This document shows, in pieces, positions 53,543 to 63,514 of a DNA stretch of 64,000 nt. The DNA is from Eubacterium sp. AF16-48. GTDB taxonomy: Bacteria > Bacillota > Clostridia > Lachnospirales > Lachnospiraceae. A program made the translations under genes and the position numbers. The notes beneath the pieces were generated by a model. It made no database searches and was not told the DNA's origin. It was given only the letters and a program-made list of their open reading frames with translations. Position 1 is the stretch's first letter; each line of letters starts with the position of its first letter. Location of the stretch: positions 124,001 to 188,000 of the forward strand of contig NZ_QUHB01000001.1 in the NCBI RefSeq assembly GCF_003479405.1. Reading direction: 5' to 3'.

Positions 53543-54679
53543 ATGTTTAAAGTTCTAGCAAAAGATGGGGCAGCAAAGTACGGTAGGTTTGAAACGGTGC
53601 ATGGCACTATTGAAACTCCTGTATTTATGAACGTAGGTACGGCAGGAGCCATAAAAGGTGCAGTAGCTGCAGAAGATTTAAAGGAAATAAAGACACAGGT
53701 GGAATTATCTAACACTTATCACCTTCATGTAAGACCGGGAGATAAGATAGTTAAGCAGCTTGGGGGCTTACACAGGTTTATGAATTGGGATAAGCCCATA
53801 CTTACAGACTCAGGTGGATTTCAGGTTTTTTCTCTGGCTGGTCTTAGAAAAATAAAAGAAGAAGGAGTTTATTTTAACTCTCATGTAGATGGAAGAAAGA
53901 TTTTTATGGGTCCGGAAGAAAGTATGCAGATTCAGTCAAATCTTGCATCAACCATAGCCATGGCATTTGATGAATGTCCTTCCAGTGTGGCTTCAAGAGA
54001 CTATATTGAAAATTCAGTTGCACGAACTGCAAGATGGCTTAAAAGATGCAGAAAGGAAATGAATCGTTTAAACGGTCTTGAGGATACAATAAACAAAAAT
54101 CAGATGCTTTTTGGAATCAACCAAGGGGGGATATATGATGATGTCCGTATTGAGCATGCAAAAGCCATCTCTGATATTGATTTAGATGGTTATGCCATAG
54201 GCGGTCTGGCAGTTGGGGAAAGTCACGCGGAAATGTACCGTATTATTGAAAAGGTAGTTCCATATCTTCCGGGAGACAAGCCGGTTTATCTTATGGGTGT
54301 AGGAACACCGGCTAATATATTAGAGGCAGTTGAGAGGGGAGTTGACTTTTTCGATTGTGTATATCCTTCAAGAAACGGAAGACATGGTCATGTTTATACT
54401 AATGCAGGAAAGCTCAATTTGTTTAATGCAAAGTATGAGACTGATGACAGACCGATAGAGGAAGGATGTCAGTGTCCGGCATGTAAATATCATACAAGAG
54501 CATATATCAGACATTTACTTAAAGCTAAAGAAATGTTGGGAATGCGTTTGTGTGTATTGCATAATTTATATTTTTATAATACAATGATGGAGGAAATCAG
54601 AGAGGCTATAAAAGCCGGAAGATACAGTGAGTATAAAAATAATAAACTGGAAGGTTTTAAAGAAAACGACAAGAATTAG
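53543..54679 (+). CDS. tgt: Queuine tRNA-ribosyltransferase
   Basis: A 378-residue TIM-barrel enzyme that exchanges guanine for preQ1 at position 34 of GUN-anticodon tRNAs. It shows LSNTYHLHVRPG, LTDSGGFQVFSL (catalytic Asp), FGINQGG, YAIGGLAVGE, GVDFFDCVYPSRNGRHG and a zinc site (CQCPACKYH plus a later His). The length is normal. It is followed after 12 nt by yajC, a conserved pair; no preQ1 riboswitch was seen upstream. Confidence 0.97.
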   Translation: MFKVLAKDGAAKYGRFETVHGTIETPVFMNVGTAGAIKGAVAAEDLKEIKTQVELSNTYHLHVRPGDKIVKQLGGLHRFMNWDKPILTDSGGFQVFSLAGLRKIKEEGVYFNSHVDGRKIFMGPEESMQIQSNLASTIAMAFDECPSSVASRDYIENSVARTARWLKRCRKEMNRLNGLEDTINKNQMLFGINQGGIYDDVRIEHAKAISDIDLDGYAIGGLAVGESHAEMYRIIEKVVPYLPGDKPVYLMGVGTPANILEAVERGVDFFDCVYPSRNGRHGHVYTNAGKLNLFNAKYETDDRPIEEGCQCPACKYHTRAYIRHLLKAKEMLGMRLCVLHNLYFYNTMMEEIREAIKAGRYSEYKNNKLEGFKENDKN

Positions 54680-54691
54680 GAGGTAGGTTTT

Positions 54692-55000
54692 ATGCCAGTT
54701 TTAGTAGCAGCAGGTTCAGGCTCAAGTCAGGGAATACTTATAATGATTGCATATGTTGTAATTATTATTGGATTTATGTATTTTATCGCTATCAGACCAC
54801 AGAAGAAACAGGAAAAAAAGCAGAAAGCTTTAATGGATAGTGTTGAAATCGGTGATAGTGTTTTAACCACAAGCGGATTCTACGGAATGATTATTGATGT
54901 TCAGGAAGAAACAGTTATTGTTGAGTTTGGTGGAAACAAAAACTGCAGAATACCAATGCAGAAGGCAGCAATAGTTGACGTGGAAAAAGCAGAAGCATAA
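54692..55000 (+). CDS. yajC: Preprotein translocase accessory subunit YajC
   Basis: A 102-residue protein with one membrane helix (about 11-32, QGILIMIAYVVIIIGFMYFIAIRPQKKQ) and the YajC signature RPQKKQEKKQKALMDSVEIGDSVLTTSGFYGMI. It binds SecDF and helps export. AGGAGGTAGGTTTT precedes the ATG. It is cotranscribed with tgt; the secDF gene is about 20 kb away at 33-35 kb. Confidence 0.96.
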   Translation: MPVLVAAGSGSSQGILIMIAYVVIIIGFMYFIAIRPQKKQEKKQKALMDSVEIGDSVLTTSGFYGMIIDVQEETVIVEFGGNKNCRIPMQKAAIVDVEKAEA

Positions 55001-55046
55001 TATTTTAAACATGCGGGTTATAATCTAGGTTTTTAGATTTGATATT

Positions 55047-55090
55047 GGAAGGAATATCTGAAATCAGGGTTTCAGATGTTCCTTCTTTTT
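55047..55090 (+). terminator. Intrinsic terminator of tgt–yajC
   Basis: GGAAGGAATATCTGAAA (55047-55063) pairs with TTTCAGATGTTCCTTC (55070-55085), followed by TTTTT. Confidence 0.9.
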
Positions 55091-55178
55091 ATAGTTATAT
55101 ATTTACGGCAAAACTTAACTAAAATATACGATTTTTTCACAGTAAAAATAATCAATAAAACTGATTAAGATATATGTG

Positions 55179-55207
55179 TTGAAAAATGAGTTTATTTGGG
55201 TTATAAT
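55179..55207 (+). promoter_or_regulatory. Promoter of the leuB–ilvD–ilvB unit
   Basis: TTGAAA (55179-55184), 17 nt, TATAAT (55202-55207). The leader is about 95 nt and AT-rich, with no T-box sequence. Confidence 0.75.
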
Positions 55208-55309
55208 TTATGAGTTAATGTGGATTTTTATAATTAGAAATTAAATACACTGATTATACATAGAAATTAATTATATCCACTAGAAACTATAAGGAAAAGA
55301 GGATGCATA

Positions 55310-56392
55310 ATGAATTTTAATGTTGCAGTAATTCCAGGAGATGGAATCGGACCGGAAATTGTTACAGAAGCACAGAAGGTTCTTAATGCTGTCGGGGAAA
55401 AGTTTGGACATAGTTTCCAATACACGGAAGTTGATATGGGTGGCATATCTATAGACAAATATGGTGTCCCTCTTACAGAGGATGCACTTGAGACAGCAAA
55501 GAAAAGTGATGCGGTATTATTAGGTGCCGTGGGTGGAGTCGTCGGTAAAGACAGTTGGTATGAACTACCACCTAATTTAAGACCGGAGGCAGGGCTTCTT
55601 GCAATTAGAAAAGGTTTGAATCTTTTTGCTAATTTAAGACCGGCTTATCTTTACAAAGAATTGAAGGGTGCATGTCCGTTAAAGGAAGAAGTGGCAGATG
55701 CAGGCTTTGATATGATTATTGTAAGAGAGCTTACAGGCGGACTTTATTTTGGCGAAAGAAAAACAGAGGAAGTTGATGGGGTTCTTACGGCAACAGATAC
55801 TTTGACATATAACGAAAATGAAATAAGAAGAATTGCTAAAAAAGCTTTTGACATTGCAATGAAGAGAAGAAAGAATGTCATAAGCGTTGATAAATCTAAT
55901 GTATTGGACAGTTCAAGATTGTGGGACAAAATTGTAAACGAAGTGGCAAAGGATTATCCTGAAGTTACCCTTACCCATATGTTGGTAGATAACTGTGCAA
56001 TGCAGCTGGTAAAAAATCCGGCACAGTTTGATGTGGTAGTTACTGAAAATATGTTTGGTGACATTTTATCAGATGAGGCAAGTATGATAACAGGTTCCAT
56101 AGGAATGTTATCATCAGCAAGTCTTAGAGAGGATAAGTTCGGACTTTACGAACCAAGTCATGGAGCAGCACCGGATATAGCAGGACAGAACAAGGCAAAT
56201 CCTATAGCTACAGTTCTTTCAGCAGCTATGATGCTTAGATATTCCTTTGATTTGGATGAGGAAGCTGATGCAGTGGAAAAGGCAGTGGAAAAGGTTCTTG
56301 AAGATAATATCAGAACAATTGATATTATGTCAGATGGCATGACACTGGTAGGCTGTAAGGAAATGGGCAATGAAATCGTAAAGAGAATTTAA
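55310..56392 (+). CDS. leuB: 3-isopropylmalate dehydrogenase
   Basis: A 360-residue NAD-dependent enzyme of leucine synthesis. It begins [15 protein letters not shown] and shows [14 protein letters not shown] loop ([11 protein letters not shown]), [26 protein letters not shown] and [20 protein letters not shown], all typical of LeuB. Length is normal. It is followed after 17 nt by ilvD. The leuC and leuD genes are not in the window. Confidence 0.96.
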   Translation: MNFNVAVIPGDGIGPEIVTEAQKVLNAVGEKFGHSFQYTEVDMGGISIDKYGVPLTEDALETAKKSDAVLLGAVGGVVGKDSWYELPPNLRPEAGLLAIRKGLNLFANLRPAYLYKELKGACPLKEEVADAGFDMIIVRELTGGLYFGERKTEEVDGVLTATDTLTYNENEIRRIAKKAFDIAMKRRKNVISVDKSNVLDSSRLWDKIVNEVAKDYPEVTLTHMLVDNCAMQLVKNPAQFDVVVTENMFGDILSDEASMITGSIGMLSSASLREDKFGLYEPSHGAAPDIAGQNKANPIATVLSAAMMLRYSFDLDEEADAVEKAVEKVLEDNIRTIDIMSDGMTLVGCKEMGNEIVKRI

Positions 56393-56409
56393 ATTTCAGG
56401 AGGTTTATT

Positions 56410-58077
56410 ATGAAGAGTGATTCAGTAAAAAAAGGAATACAGCAGGCACCACACAGGTCATTGTTTAATGCTCTCGGTATGACAGAGGAAGAGCTTTCAA
56501 GACCTTTGGTTGGTATTGTTTGTTCATATAATGAAATTGTTCCGGGACATATGAATCTGGACAAAATAGCACAGGCAGTTAAAATGGGAGTTGCCATGGC
56601 AGGTGGTACTCCAATTATGTTCCCGGCTATTGCTGTTTGCGATGGTATTGCTATGGGACATGAGGGAATGAAATATTCTCTCGTAACAAGAGATTTAATT
56701 GCAGATTCAACTGAATGTATGGCTAAAGCCCATCAGTTTGATGCATTGGTAATGATTCCTAACTGTGACAAAAACGTACCGGGACTTTTAATGGCAGCTG
56801 CCAGAGTTAATGTTCCAACAGTATTTGTTTCAGGTGGACCAATGCTTGCAGGACATGTACATGGTCAGAAGAGAAGTCTTTCATCAATGTTTGAAGCGGT
56901 TGGTGCTAATGCTGCCGGTAAAATGACTCTTGATGACGTAAGAGAATTTGAGGAAAAGGTATGTCCTACATGTGGTTCATGTTCAGGAATGTATACAGCT
57001 AACTCAATGAACTGCTTAACAGAAGCACTGGGTATGGGACTTAAAGGAAATGGAACCATTCCGGCAGTTTATTCTGAGAGACTTAAACTTGCAAAACATG
57101 CAGGTATGGCTGTAATGGAAATGGTAAGAAAAGATATCAGACCAAGAGATATTATGACAAAAGATGCAATTCTCAATGCATTAACAGTAGATATGGCACT
57201 GGGATGCTCAACAAACAGTATGTTACATCTTCCGGCAATTGCCCATGAAATAGGATTTGATTTTGATATTTCATTTGCTAATGAAATCAGTGCTAAGACA
57301 CCTAACTTATGTCATTTGGCTCCTGCAGGTCCTACATATATGGAAGACCTTAACGAAGCCGGTGGTGTTTACGCAGTTATGAATGAGTTAAGTGAACTTG
57401 GTTTATTACATGAAGATTGTATGACAGTTACAGGAAAGACTGTTGGAGAGAATATTAAGGGCTGCGTAAATAAGAACCCTGAGGTTATAAGGCCGTTAGA
57501 CAATCCATATAGTAAAACAGGTGGTCTTGCAGTTCTTAAGGGAAATCTTGCACCTGATGGTTCAGTTGTTAAACGTTCAGCAGTTGCAGACTCAATGATG
57601 GTACATGAAGGACCGGCAAGAGTGTTTGAATGTGAGGAAGATGCTATTGCAGCAATTAAAGGTGGAAAAATTGTTGATGGTGATGTTGTTGTTATCAGAT
57701 ATGAAGGACCTAAGGGTGGCCCTGGTATGAGAGAGATGTTAAATCCTACATCAGCTATTGCAGGTATGGGTCTTGGTGAGACAGTTGCTCTTATTACAGA
57801 CGGCAGATTTTCAGGTGCTTCAAGAGGAGCTTCCATTGGACACGTATCACCTGAGGCAGCTGTAGGCGGACCTATAGCATTAGTTGAAGAGGGAGATATT
57901 ATTAAGATAAATATTCCTGAAATGACACTTAATGTAGATGTTTCAGATGAAGAAATGGCAAAGAGAAAAGAAAAATGGCAGCCTAGAGAGCCAAAGGTAA
58001 CTACAGGCTATTTAGCAAGATACGCTTCTATGGTTACATCAGGCAATAAGGGAGCTACATTAGAGATAAATAAATAA
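56410..58077 (+). CDS. ilvD: Dihydroxyacid dehydratase
   Basis: A 555-residue iron-sulfur enzyme for the third step of isoleucine/valine synthesis. It shows [42 protein letters not shown] (cluster cysteines) and [19 protein letters not shown] near the C terminus. TTTCAGGAGGTTTATT precedes the ATG. It sits between leuB and ilvB on one transcript. Confidence 0.97.
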   Translation: MKSDSVKKGIQQAPHRSLFNALGMTEEELSRPLVGIVCSYNEIVPGHMNLDKIAQAVKMGVAMAGGTPIMFPAIAVCDGIAMGHEGMKYSLVTRDLIADSTECMAKAHQFDALVMIPNCDKNVPGLLMAAARVNVPTVFVSGGPMLAGHVHGQKRSLSSMFEAVGANAAGKMTLDDVREFEEKVCPTCGSCSGMYTANSMNCLTEALGMGLKGNGTIPAVYSERLKLAKHAGMAVMEMVRKDIRPRDIMTKDAILNALTVDMALGCSTNSMLHLPAIAHEIGFDFDISFANEISAKTPNLCHLAPAGPTYMEDLNEAGGVYAVMNELSELGLLHEDCMTVTGKTVGENIKGCVNKNPEVIRPLDNPYSKTGGLAVLKGNLAPDGSVVKRSAVADSMMVHEGPARVFECEEDAIAAIKGGKIVDGDVVVIRYEGPKGGPGMREMLNPTSAIAGMGLGETVALITDGRFSGASRGASIGHVSPEAAVGGPIALVEEGDIIKINIPEMTLNVDVSDEEMAKRKEKWQPREPKVTTGYLARYASMVTSGNKGATLEINK

Positions 58078-58097
58078 AGCGGAAGAGAGGAAATACT

Positions 58098-59789
58098 ATG
58101 ATATTAAATGGTTCACAAATTGTTATAGAATGTCTTAAAGAACAGGGTGTTGATACAGTATTCGGTTATCCGGGAGGAACTATTTTAAATATTTACGATG
58201 AGCTTTACAAGAACTCAGATGATATAAATCACATCCTTGTATCCCATGAACAGGGTGCAGCCCATGCTGCTGACGGATATGCCCGTTCAACAGGTAAGGT
58301 TGGAGTTTGTATGGCAACATCAGGTCCGGGAGCAACAAATCTTGTTACAGGTATTGCAACAGCATATATGGATTCTGTTCCACTGGTAGCTATTACAGCT
58401 AACGTTGCAAAATCAGGTCTTGGAAAGGATTCATTCCAGGAAATAGATATTGTTGGTGCAACAATGCCTATTACAAAGCATAACTTTATTGTAAAGGAAA
58501 TTGAGGATTTAGCACCTACACTTAGGAAAGCATTTAAAATTGCTAAGAGCGGAAGACCGGGCCCTGTACTTGTAGATATTACAAAGGATGTTACAGCTAA
58601 CAAGATTGATTTTGAAAGTAAGAAGCCTGAAGAAATAAAGAGATATTCAGATATGATTACTGAAGATGATTTAAATACAGTTGCAGAAATGATTGCAGCT
58701 TCTAAGAAACCGTTTATTTTAGTTGGCGGTGGTGCCGTAATATCTGAAGCAGATAAGGAAGTAAGAGAATTTGCTCAATTGGTTGACGCACCTGTATGTG
58801 ACACACTTATGGGTAAAGGTGTTATTGAGGGAACTAATAAGAGATATACAGGTATGATTGGTATGCATGGAACAAAGACATCAAACTTTGGTGTTACTGA
58901 ATGTGATTTACTGTTAGTTCTTGGAGCGAGATTTAGCGACAGAGTTACAGGTAATGCAAAGAAGTTTGCTAATAATGCCAGTGTTGTACATATTGATGTG
59001 GATCCGTCAGAGATTAATAAAAATATTAAGGCTGATGCCAGCATTATAGGTGACATTAAGGAAGTTCTCGTAAGACTCAATAAATTAGTTACTCCACAGA
59101 ATCATGAAGACTGGATGAAGCATATAGAGGAAATGAAAGAAAAATATCCTCTTGATTTAGATAAGTCGAAACTTACAGGTCCGGCAGTTATTGATTCTTT
59201 GTACAACATTACAAAGGGAGATGCTATTATTACAACAGATGTTGGACAGCATCAGATGTGGGCAGCACAGTTTTATAAATATAGCAGACCAAGACAGCTT
59301 ATTACATCCGGTGGACTTGGTACCATGGGATATGGTGTTGGCGCTTGTATAGGTTCAAAAATGGGCAACAAAGACAAGATTTGCGTAAATATCGCAGGTG
59401 ACGGTTGCTTTAGAATGAATATGAACGAAATTGCCACAGCAACAAGATATAACATTCCAATTATTCAGATTGTAATTAACAATCACGTTTTGGGAATGGT
59501 TAGACAGTGGCAGACATTATTCTACGGAAAGAGATATTCTAATACAGTTCTTAATGATGCAGTTGATTTCGTAAAGATTTCAGAAGGTATGGGAGCTAAG
59601 GCTTACCGTGTAACAACTGTAGATGAATTTGAAAAGGCATTGAAGGAAGCTATCGAATTAAACATCCCTTGTGTAATTGATGCACAGATAGATGAAGACG
59701 ATAAGGTATTTCCAATGGTTCCTGCTAATACAGCTATCAGTGAGGCATTCTCTGAAGAGGATTTAGCAGCAAGAGGATATGATTGTTAA
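58098..59789 (+). CDS. ilvB: Acetolactate synthase large subunit
   Basis: A 563-residue TPP-dependent enzyme that makes acetolactate or acetohydroxybutyrate for branched-chain amino acids. It shows TVFGYPGGTILNIYDEL, SHEQGAAHAADGYARSTGK, SGPGATNLVTGIATAYMDSVP and the TPP site GDGCFRMNMNEIATATRYN with the following NNHVLGMVRQWQ. Neighbours point to the biosynthetic form rather than catabolic AlsS. No ilvN small subunit or ilvC follows; serC comes 32 nt later with no terminator. Confidence 0.94.
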   Translation: MILNGSQIVIECLKEQGVDTVFGYPGGTILNIYDELYKNSDDINHILVSHEQGAAHAADGYARSTGKVGVCMATSGPGATNLVTGIATAYMDSVPLVAITANVAKSGLGKDSFQEIDIVGATMPITKHNFIVKEIEDLAPTLRKAFKIAKSGRPGPVLVDITKDVTANKIDFESKKPEEIKRYSDMITEDDLNTVAEMIAASKKPFILVGGGAVISEADKEVREFAQLVDAPVCDTLMGKGVIEGTNKRYTGMIGMHGTKTSNFGVTECDLLLVLGARFSDRVTGNAKKFANNASVVHIDVDPSEINKNIKADASIIGDIKEVLVRLNKLVTPQNHEDWMKHIEEMKEKYPLDLDKSKLTGPAVIDSLYNITKGDAIITTDVGQHQMWAAQFYKYSRPRQLITSGGLGTMGYGVGACIGSKMGNKDKICVNIAGDGCFRMNMNEIATATRYNIPIIQIVINNHVLGMVRQWQTLFYGKRYSNTVLNDAVDFVKISEGMGAKAYRVTTVDEFEKALKEAIELNIPCVIDAQIDEDDKVFPMVPANTAISEAFSEEDLAARGYDC

Positions 59790-59821
59790 ATATATAATAT
59801 AAATTAGGAGGCAAATAAAAA

Positions 59822-60904
59822 ATGAGCAGAGTATATAATTTCTCAGCAGGTCCGGCAGTATTACCGGAAGAAGTATTGAAAGAAGCAGCAGATGAAATGC
59901 TTGATTACAAGGGATGTGGAATGAGCGTAATGGAAATGAGCCATCGTTCAAAAATGTTCCAGCAGATTATTGATGAAGCAGAACAGGATATTAGAGATTT
60001 AATGAATATTCCTGATAACTATAAGGTATTATTCCTTCAGGGAGGAGCTTCACAGCAGTTTGCTGCAGTTCCTATGAATTTAAAGAAAAATGGTAAGGCA
60101 GCATATATTATCACAGGTCAGTGGGCAAAGAAAGCAGCTGCAGAGGCTGAAAAATTTCTTGAGGTAAAGAGAGTTGCTTCATCAGCTGATAAGACATTCT
60201 CATATATTCCTGATTGCAGTGACTTGGATATTGATGATGATGTAGATTACGTTTATATTTGTGAGAACAATACAATTTATGGTACAAAATATCATGAATT
60301 ACCAAATACAAAGGGACATACATTAGTAGCTGATGTATCATCATGTTTCCTTTCAGAGCCGGTTGATGTTACAAAGTATGGCGTTATTTATGGTGGTGTT
60401 CAGAAGAACGTAGGACCTGCAGGTGTTGTTATTGCAATTATTAGGGAAGATTTAATTCCTGAGGAAGTTGACAGTACTGTACCAACTATGCTGGCATGGA
60501 AGACACAGGCAGATGCAGGCTCACTTTACAATACACCTCCTTGCTATGGAATTTATATCTGTGGTAAGGTATTTAAGTGGATTAAGAAAATGGGTGGTCT
60601 TGAAGCAATGAAGAAGCATAACGAAGAAAAGGCTAAAATTCTTTATGATTTCTTAGATAACAGCAAGTTATTTAAGGGAACAGTAGTTCCAAAAGACCGT
60701 TCATTAATGAATGTTCCTTTTGTAACAGGAAACGAAGAATTAGACGCAAAATTTGTTGCAGAAGCTAAGGCTGCAGGACTTGAAAATCTTAAGGGACATA
60801 GAACTGTAGGTGGAATGAGAGCAAGTATTTATAATGCTATGCCTATTGAAGGTGTTAAGGCTTTGGTAGAATTTATGGATAAATTTGAAAAAGAGAATAT
60901 GTAA
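59822..60904 (+). CDS. serC: Phosphoserine aminotransferase
   Basis: A 360-residue PLP enzyme that converts phosphohydroxypyruvate to phosphoserine. It shows YNFSAGPAVLPEEVL, SHRS-type motif (EMSHRSKMF), LFLQGGASQQFAAVPMNL, the PLP lysine K195 in GGVQKNVGPAG, and HRTVGGMRASIYNAM. TTAGGAGGCAAATAAAA precedes the ATG. serA follows after a hairpin, so the serine pathway genes are together. Confidence 0.97.
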   Translation: MSRVYNFSAGPAVLPEEVLKEAADEMLDYKGCGMSVMEMSHRSKMFQQIIDEAEQDIRDLMNIPDNYKVLFLQGGASQQFAAVPMNLKKNGKAAYIITGQWAKKAAAEAEKFLEVKRVASSADKTFSYIPDCSDLDIDDDVDYVYICENNTIYGTKYHELPNTKGHTLVADVSSCFLSEPVDVTKYGVIYGGVQKNVGPAGVVIAIIREDLIPEEVDSTVPTMLAWKTQADAGSLYNTPPCYGIYICGKVFKWIKKMGGLEAMKKHNEEKAKILYDFLDNSKLFKGTVVPKDRSLMNVPFVTGNEELDAKFVAEAKAAGLENLKGHRTVGGMRASIYNAMPIEGVKALVEFMDKFEKENM

Positions 60905-60914
60905 TTTAATATAT

Positions 60915-60943
60915 TGCAGCATGGCTTTTTAGGTTATGCTGCA
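60915..60943 (+). promoter_or_regulatory. Hairpin between serC and serA
   Basis: TGCAGCAT (60915-60922) pairs with ATGCTGCA (60936-60943). No T run follows, so it may be an mRNA processing or stability element. Confidence 0.5.
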
Positions 60944-60972
60944 GATTATAATATAAAATAAGGAGCAGAGAA

Positions 60973-62136
60973 ATGACAAAAGTAAATTGTTTAAATCCTA
61001 TTTCTAAATTAGGAACAGATTTATTTAGCGATAATTATGAAATGACAGATGATTTTGCACAGGCTGATGTAGCTTTGGTAAGAAGTGCGGCAATGCATGA
61101 TTTAGATTTACCGGAAAGCCTTATGGCAGTAGCAAGAGCAGGTGCAGGAGTTAATAACATTCCCCTTGATAAGTGTGCTGAAAAGGGTATTGTTGTATTT
61201 AACACACCTGGAGCAAATGCTAACGGAGTAAAGGAATTAGTTCTTTGTGGAATGCTTCTTGCTTCAAGAGATATAATCGGAGGTAACAAGTGGGTAAGCG
61301 ATAACAAGGAAGATGAAAACATTAACAAGACAATGGAAAAGGCAAAGAAGAATTTTGCCGGAAATGAAATTAAAGGTAAAAAGCTTGGTGTTATTGGTCT
61401 TGGAGCAATCGGAAGATTAGTAGCAAATATGGCTGTTTCACTGGGAATGGAAGTATATGGAACAGACCCTTATCTTTCAGTTGAAAGTGCATTAAGCCTT
61501 AAGAGAGCAGTTAATCTTGTAAATACAAGAGAAGAAATTTTTAAGACATGTGATTTTATTACAGTTCACACACCTCTTCTTGATGATACAAAGGAAATGA
61601 TTAATAAAGACACAATTGCCATGATGAAGGATGGTGTTGTTGTTCTTAACTTTGCAAGAGATTTACTTGTATGTGATGATGATATGGCTGAGGCAATTAA
61701 GTCAGGTAAGGTTAAAAAATACGTTACAGATTTCCCTAATGCAAAGACAGCTAATATGGATGGCGTAATTGCAACTCCTCACCTTGGAGCATCAACAGAA
61801 GAATCAGAAGACAACTGCGCTGTAATGGCAGTAAATGAAATCATGGATTTCGTTGAAAACGGAAATATTACAAATTCAGTAAACTATCCTGCAGCAACTC
61901 TTGGTGTATGTGATAAGACAGCCAGAATTACTATTTGTCATAAAAACGTACCAAACATGATTGGTCAGCTTACATCTGTAGTAGCAGGTGAAAACATTAA
62001 CGTGGCAGATATGGTAGATAAGTCAAGAGGAGACTTTGCGTACGCAATTATTGATTTAGACCACCCTGTAACAGATGCTTTAATTGAAAAATTAAATGCA
62101 GTTGAAGGTGTAATTAAGGTAAGAGTAGTTAAATAA
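60973..62136 (+). CDS. serA: D-3-phosphoglycerate dehydrogenase
   Basis: A 387-residue NAD enzyme for the first step of serine synthesis. It shows VARAGAGVNNIPLDKC, LGVIGLGAIGRLVANMAVSLGMEVYGTDPY (NAD site), HTPLLDDTKEMI, VVLNFARDLLVCDD and TPHLGASTEESEDN. A C-terminal ACT-like domain (about 315-387; PNMIGQLTSVVAGENINVADM) may bind serine. The usual dehydrogenase catalytic Arg/Glu/His set is compatible with the sequence. AAGGAGCAGAGAA precedes the ATG. A terminator follows. Confidence 0.95.
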   Translation: MTKVNCLNPISKLGTDLFSDNYEMTDDFAQADVALVRSAAMHDLDLPESLMAVARAGAGVNNIPLDKCAEKGIVVFNTPGANANGVKELVLCGMLLASRDIIGGNKWVSDNKEDENINKTMEKAKKNFAGNEIKGKKLGVIGLGAIGRLVANMAVSLGMEVYGTDPYLSVESALSLKRAVNLVNTREEIFKTCDFITVHTPLLDDTKEMINKDTIAMMKDGVVVLNFARDLLVCDDDMAEAIKSGKVKKYVTDFPNAKTANMDGVIATPHLGASTEESEDNCAVMAVNEIMDFVENGNITNSVNYPAATLGVCDKTARITICHKNVPNMIGQLTSVVAGENINVADMVDKSRGDFAYAIIDLDHPVTDALIEKLNAVEGVIKVRVVK

Positions 62137-62160
62137 TTTATTTTTAATAATTTACTGATA

Positions 62161-62199
62161 TAATGAGGCTGTTGTATAATAGCCTCATTATTGATTTTA
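62161..62199 (+). terminator. Terminator-like hairpin after serA, also at the mscS promoter
   Basis: TAATGAGGCT (62161-62170) pairs with AGCCTCATTA (62181-62190), followed by TTGATTTT. The loop carries TATAAT (62175-62180), which could be a -10 for mscS. Confidence 0.65.
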
Positions 62200-62210
62200 T
62201 GGAGAGTATT

Positions 62211-63092
62211 ATGGAATTTTTATTAGCAGCCGATAATGTGGCAGATGAATTAGATGCTGAAAAAATCAGCCAGGATGTAAGCAGATTAGCCAAATTTACA
62301 GATAGCATGGTGGACAAGCTTATTAATTTCGGATTTAGCATACTAGTTGCAATTATAATATTTGTAATTGGAAAAATTATAATTAAGTTTGTCCGGAAAT
62401 TTGTTAAAAAGTTACTTCTTAAGTCTACAGTGGATTTGGGAGTTGTAAAATTTATTGACTCAATAATAAAAGTTGTGGGTTATGTTATGGTTTTAATCAT
62501 TATATGTGGTGAAATCGGCATCCAGACAACATCTTTTATTACCCTTTTAGGAACAGGTGGATTATCCATAGGTCTGGCACTTCAGGGAAGCCTTGCCAAC
62601 TTTGCAGGTGGCGTACTTATTTTGGTTTCAAAACCATTTATAATAGGGGATTATGTACAAATATGTGGTGAAGAAGGTATTGTTAAGAAAATTGACATTA
62701 TATATACAACATTGGTTAAATATGACAACAGAATTATAAAATGTCCTAACGGTGAAGTGGCAAATAATACTATTATTAATTATTCCAATGAAGACGGCAG
62801 ACGTGTAGACGTAAAGTTTTCAGTTCACTATGACAGCGACCTTGCTAATGTTAAAAATGTTGTACGGGATATTATATCAAAATGCCCATATACACTAAAG
62901 GACAGGTCTAATGATGTGGCAATTACCAAATTAGATGACAGTGCCATAGCATTAGAGGCAAGAGTATGGGTGGAAACAAAGGATTACTGGCAGGCATATG
63001 ACTATTTAAATGAACATATCAAAACAGGTCTTGATGAAAAAGACATTGTTATACCTTATAATCAGTTAGACGTGCATATTTCAAATAAGTAG
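62211..63092 (+). CDS. Small mechanosensitive channel (MscS family)
   Basis: A 293-residue membrane protein. Three TM segments lie at about 42-66, 85-107 and 112-140. TM3 contains the Gly/Ala-rich pore helix (TGGLSIGLALQGSLANFAGGVLILVSKPF), followed by the beta domain (GDYVQICGEEGIVKKIDIIYTTLVKYDNRI, then PNGEVANN). The family opens under membrane tension to release solutes. The start at 62211 (MEFLLAADN) follows GGAGAGTATT; an upstream ATG lies in the hairpin. Confidence 0.93.
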   Translation: MEFLLAADNVADELDAEKISQDVSRLAKFTDSMVDKLINFGFSILVAIIIFVIGKIIIKFVRKFVKKLLLKSTVDLGVVKFIDSIIKVVGYVMVLIIICGEIGIQTTSFITLLGTGGLSIGLALQGSLANFAGGVLILVSKPFIIGDYVQICGEEGIVKKIDIIYTTLVKYDNRIIKCPNGEVANNTIINYSNEDGRRVDVKFSVHYDSDLANVKNVVRDIISKCPYTLKDRSNDVAITKLDDSAIALEARVWVETKDYWQAYDYLNEHIKTGLDEKDIVIPYNQLDVHISNK

Positions 63093-63112
63093 ACGAGGAG
63101 GAAACACTTGCT

Positions 63113-63514
63113 ATGGTTTTAATTGTATGTTTGGATTTAAATAACGGTATGTATTTTAATAACAGAAGACAAAGCCGGGATAGAGAAGTAATTAAGGATA
63201 TAGCCTTTATTACTAAAAACAATAATTTAATAATGACTGAATATTCTCATAAATTATTTGAAAATGAATGTGAAAACATAGTTATAACTGATGATTTTGA
63301 AGGGCAATATTTGGAAAATGACTTTTGTTTTGTGGAAAACGAAGATGTTCAGTTAGAAAATATAAAGAAAATAATTGTTTACAGATGGGACAAAGTATAT
63401 CCGTCAGATTATTGCCTCAATTTAGAAGGCTACCATTTAACGTCTACTTTGGAATTTAAGGGATATTCCCATGAAAAAATAGTTAAAGAGGTGTATTTGA
63501 GGAATGAAGAATAA
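63113..63514 (+). CDS. Conserved small protein of unknown function
   Basis: A 133-residue protein (MVLIVCLDLNNGMYFNNRRQSRDREVI). Homologues in Lachnospiraceae are sometimes named ribonuclease Z, but no metallo-beta-lactamase motif (HxHxDH) is present, so that name is not supported. Repeated NNRRQS and EYSHKLF segments and a C-terminal YRWDKVYPSD look conserved. GAGGAGGAAACACTTGCT lies upstream with a long spacer. It overlaps the next gene by 11 nt. Confidence 0.75.
   Translation: MVLIVCLDLNNGMYFNNRRQSRDREVIKDIAFITKNNNLIMTEYSHKLFENECENIVITDDFEGQYLENDFCFVENEDVQLENIKKIIVYRWDKVYPSDYCLNLEGYHLTSTLEFKGYSHEKIVKEVYLRNEE

Noticed and set aside
55208..55309. T-box before leuB–ilvD–ilvB
   Set aside because: The conserved GGTGG-type T-box sequence and a terminator are both absent.
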